From contig JAITYX010000059.1 of assembly GCA_021018815.1 (NCBI GenBank), forward strand, positions 1 to 64,000: a stretch of DNA of 64,000 nucleotides. The letters run 5' to 3'. Origin of the DNA: Talinum fruticosum (Eukaryota; Streptophyta; Magnoliopsida; Caryophyllales; Talinaceae). Under the pieces are notes generated by a model. That model had not been told where the DNA came from, did not search any database, and saw nothing but the letters and a program-made list of their open reading frames with translations. This document shows positions 61,457 to 64,000 of the stretch, in pieces. Within the stretch, counting starts at the first letter, position 1; every line of letters starts with the position of its first letter. Position numbers and translations under genes: made by a program.

Positions 61457-61856
61457 TGATTTGTTGAGATGAAGTCGAGTTTACTCTCTCCTACAATTTT
61501 GTTAGAAACTCTCAGCCCCCAATAGGCAACTTCTATTGGCATTCATCACATGGTTGGATTGTGTGCTGTGTTTGACAGTGAGTGATCTCTGTACAGTAAT
61601 GTAGTAACCATCTTCTTATTCTAGGATTTTTCTTTTTCTGGCCTTTTTTAAAATTTCCCCTTGGGAGCATTGTATTTACCCCATAATGCATATATTTTGT
61701 ACATGCTTGTTCATATAATGGCATATGATAGGAGAACATTTGCACATGCAATTTTGGATAAATAATGAAGGTTTTCACTTATGTTCAATAATAAAAGAAA
61801 AAGGATAAGTATTTATTTATTGGATATCATTTCATCAAATTTGTTTAAAAAACGCA
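61457..61856. other. 3' region of the U-box kinase gene
   Basis: After the stop the sequence contains T-rich tracts and an AATAATGAAGG / AATAATAAAAG region (61760-61800) that may serve for polyadenylation. No gene is seen before the tRNA. Confidence 0.45.
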
Positions 61857-61941
61857 TGGGGTGAGAGAGGCTCGAACTCTCGACCTCAGGATTACTCAGA
61901 AGCTATGAGACCTACGCGCTAGCCAACTGCGCCACCACCCC
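61857..61941 (-). tRNA. tRNA-Met(CAU), elongator, with a short intron
   Basis: Read on the minus strand it starts GGGGTGGTGGCGCAG and ends TCTCACCCC plus discriminator A. D-arm GCGCAGTTGGCTAGCGC, anticodon loop CTCATAA, and T-arm with GTTCGAG are all present. An 11-nt intron (GCTTCTGAGTA) lies one base 3' of the CAU anticodon, as is usual in plant elongator tRNA-Met genes. The 7-bp acceptor stem pairs with one mismatch or G-U (GGGGTGG/TCACCCC). It is 85 bp with the intron. CCA is not encoded. Confidence 0.95.
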
Positions 61942-62620
61942 TTATGCAATAAGTCTTCACAAACTGTAATCTGTTATATTGGTTACTTTCTCCTCTCCAG
62001 CCCTCTGTCTGCTAATTCTGTTGAAGGCAGTTGCCCTCCTCCCCCTCTGTCCGCCGCTCCTCCCATCACTGATTACCGTCCACAAAGTGTCCTTCACTCT
62101 ACTGGGAAGCCCAAATCTTCATCTTTGGTATTCTCTCTCTCTCTGTCTATCTATCTAAAGGTGCTGCAAAGTTGATTTTATCGTCAATTGTTAAATTAGT
62201 GGGAAAGCATTCGAAGTGAATACATTGCTTAATCATACTTCATTTTAGCTTTGGGGGAAACCCAGATTCCTTATTTTGTTAAACCAGCTGCTCTTGCTGA
62301 TTTCTCCTTAATGCGGGAGACAGAGACTGTTTATTGAATGCCCACCAGGTGTTTGTGAAAGTCCTAACTAAGCTCTTTTGTTGATACCATTAGGTTTTTG
62401 GATATGTGCCGGGTGAAAGGGTTACTGCTATTATTGTTTTTTTCTATCCTATTTGTCAATTTGGTGGTAAATTGGAAGAGAAAATGTGCATGCCAGGTGT
62501 TTGTTAAAAACCCCTAGTGTCAGATGTTTGTTTATCTGCTGTTTGAATCCCTGTTTGAGTTTAGTAATTCTTTGATTGTTTGAAGTTTTGAGATTAATAA
62601 AGATTGATAGAGAGACAAAA

Positions 62621-62782
62621 ATGAAGCCAGTGGTTGGGGTTGTGGTTTCGAACAAGATGCAGAAATCAGTGGTAGTAGCAGTGGACCGTCTGTTTCATCA
62701 CAAGCTATTTAACCGGTATGTCAAAAGAACGAGCAAATTCATGGCCCATGATGAGAAAAACGAGTGCAACATAGGCGACAGG
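62621..62782 (+). CDS. Organellar-type ribosomal protein uS17, first coding exon (partial)
   Basis: The exon encodes MKPVVGVVVSNKMQKSVVVA through DEKNECNIGDR (54 codons) and ends AGG/GTAAGT. The pattern VVSNKMQKSVVVAVDR...HHKLFNRYVKRTSKFMAHDE...IGD is that of bacterial-type S17, an OB-fold protein that binds 16S-type rRNA. The lack of a long transit peptide and the plant homologues I know suggest a mitochondrial ribosome, though that is inference. The next exon, expected to start VRLDP or similar, is not found before 64000, so the first coding intron exceeds 1.2 kb and the gene runs out of the window. A leader exon may end at 62127 (CTTTG/GTATT). Confidence 0.88.
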
Positions 62783-64000
62783 GTAAGTCACCAATTTTAC
62801 TGGGGAATCATCTCATTCCCATTACTTATAATTTTTGTTATTTATCTGAGAACAAATTATTGTAATATTACTTACTTGATGCAAGTTTCTTTCCCACTGT
62901 GGAGGTGTTTAGAACTTAGAATTGCACGAACATGAACAAACATTATGCAATTTCAAATAATGAAATAGAATCTTGGGTTCAGTATAATCAAACAATGTGA
63001 CCTTTTTTTTTTTTGTTACGTTCTTCATTGCACAATAGCAATTTTGCAAATAGTTTCATTCCAGTTTCATCCCCATAAAGTACACTTTGGAATCAAACTT
63101 TCTTGGTGAATAATAAATTGTAGAGGCTACAAATGGCTCGTGATGAATGATGAGCCAAGGATTAAAGGATAGATCTTAGTACAAATTCATAAACCCATAG
63201 AGGTTTATCTAATACTTGCCTCCCTTTTTACCCTATCAGCAAGATGGTTCTTCTGTTGATTTATAACCTTTCTGCATAATCTTGTGTTACTGAAAATCCT
63301 CGGACACTCAGAGTTTAGTGGCAATCTTGCCTGTAAGCTTAACAGTCTCTTGACTGTGTTCAGCACAGCATAAAAGATAACTGGGCAAGTTTTCTTGTGG
63401 AAAGGAAATAGCTGAATAAGCTTTAAAATCGTAGGTTACTTCAACGTAGCTTAACCTATAAATATCTCATTTCTGGTTTCAACATATAACCTTCCAGATC
63501 AAAGTTATAAGGTTACTTGGTGTGCCGTTGTACCAAGTTCTTCCCTTTTAAAGCTTCACTTTCCCATTGTTGTTGCTATTATAAGTGGAAAACTGAATTT
63601 TTGGATAGAATCTATTAAGTACACTAGATTACAAATGTGTGACAATTGTCTCTGGGTAACACTTGCCTGTTTTCTGAGCATTTTAGTTCTAAATGAAGTG
63701 TTCGTAAAACCATACCCATGTTAGAAGCATCAAGTGACTTACGTGGATTATAAGTGAAATGATTAAATGAAGAGTATGAGTAACATAGCATTGTATTTCA
63801 TTGATTGGCCTTTTTTCCTCAATAGTTGGTTGGGGAGGGCCTTCCCTTGCTCCTTTAAGGTCTAGGAACACATCATTGTGTTTTGGACTGTGGATCCTCA
63901 TATAGTATCCATTCCAGAACTTTCTTCCGAAGGCAATATATGTCATTCTCCTGGCGAAGTTTCTGATACTTAGTGTTGGCAGCAGCAAAAGTGTGTTAAT
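62783..64000. other. uS17 intron and right edge of window
   Basis: No further uS17 exon is recognised. On the minus strand near 63968-63875 a frame reads KLRQENDIYCLRKKVLEWIL then YEDPQSKTQ and stop, with a possible AG acceptor before it. It could be the last exon of a gene entering from the right, but the family is not recognised and it may be chance. Confidence 0.3.

Overview
This is plant nuclear DNA. It has spliced genes with GT-AG introns, many LTR-retrotransposon and MITE remnants, an intron-containing elongator tRNA-Met, and a cluster of CC-NB-ARC-LRR (CNL) resistance-gene homologues. The non-TIR NLR type and the U-box kinase family fit a eudicot. I cannot assign the lineage with confidence.

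Layout. From 1 to about 48 kb lies a decaying tandem CNL cluster, all on the + strand. I name its members by position: A (15-3821), B (12325-15849), C (21230-23668, 5' truncated), D (promoter relic ending near 29491), E (32311-35799), F (37215-39732, 3' truncated), G (42071-42306, coiled coil only) and H (44466-47807). Members share blocks of upstream and downstream sequence, so the unit of duplication is the gene plus its flanks. Every member long enough to judge is broken by one-base indels (one lesion in H is two bases). Two of these breaks are identical between paralogues. A, B and C form one clade in the LRR half. E, F and H are more distant from them. A is a mosaic, E-like up to about position 1380 and C/B-like after it.

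Mobile and repeated DNA fills the spaces between CNLs. A UMP-CMP kinase pseudogene (6278-9333, minus) is cut in its P-loop exon by a 1436-bp solo LTR. A 3288-bp solo LTR (16563-19850) sits inside the duplicated 3' flank of B, and two fragments of the same LTR family lie at about 9520-10870 (minus) and 42325-43907. There are also a 706-bp hAT-type non-autonomous element with an 8-bp target duplication, a two-copy inverted-repeat MITE, two tRNA-derived SINEs, and an internally deleted Ty1/copia relic with its RNase H domain.

From 50 to 64 kb the window is ordinary single-copy gene space: an isoaspartyl peptidase/L-asparaginase 3-like gene (50486-53988), an intact 811-codon USP-coiled coil-kinase-U-box gene (56883-61456), an intron-containing tRNA-Met(CAU) on the minus strand (61857-61941), and the first coding exon of an organellar-type ribosomal protein uS17 (62621-62782) that continues past the window edge.

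How the genes work together: the CNLs are intracellular pathogen sensors by family. The rest are housekeeping or signalling genes with no visible functional link to them. The main biology is birth-and-death evolution of an NLR cluster: duplication, mosaicism, LRR expansion, truncation and shared disabling mutations. I did not find a clearly new molecular system. The most testable points are the shared frameshifts, the LRR copy-number ladder, and the hairpin-rich tandem arrays inside two unrelated LTRs.
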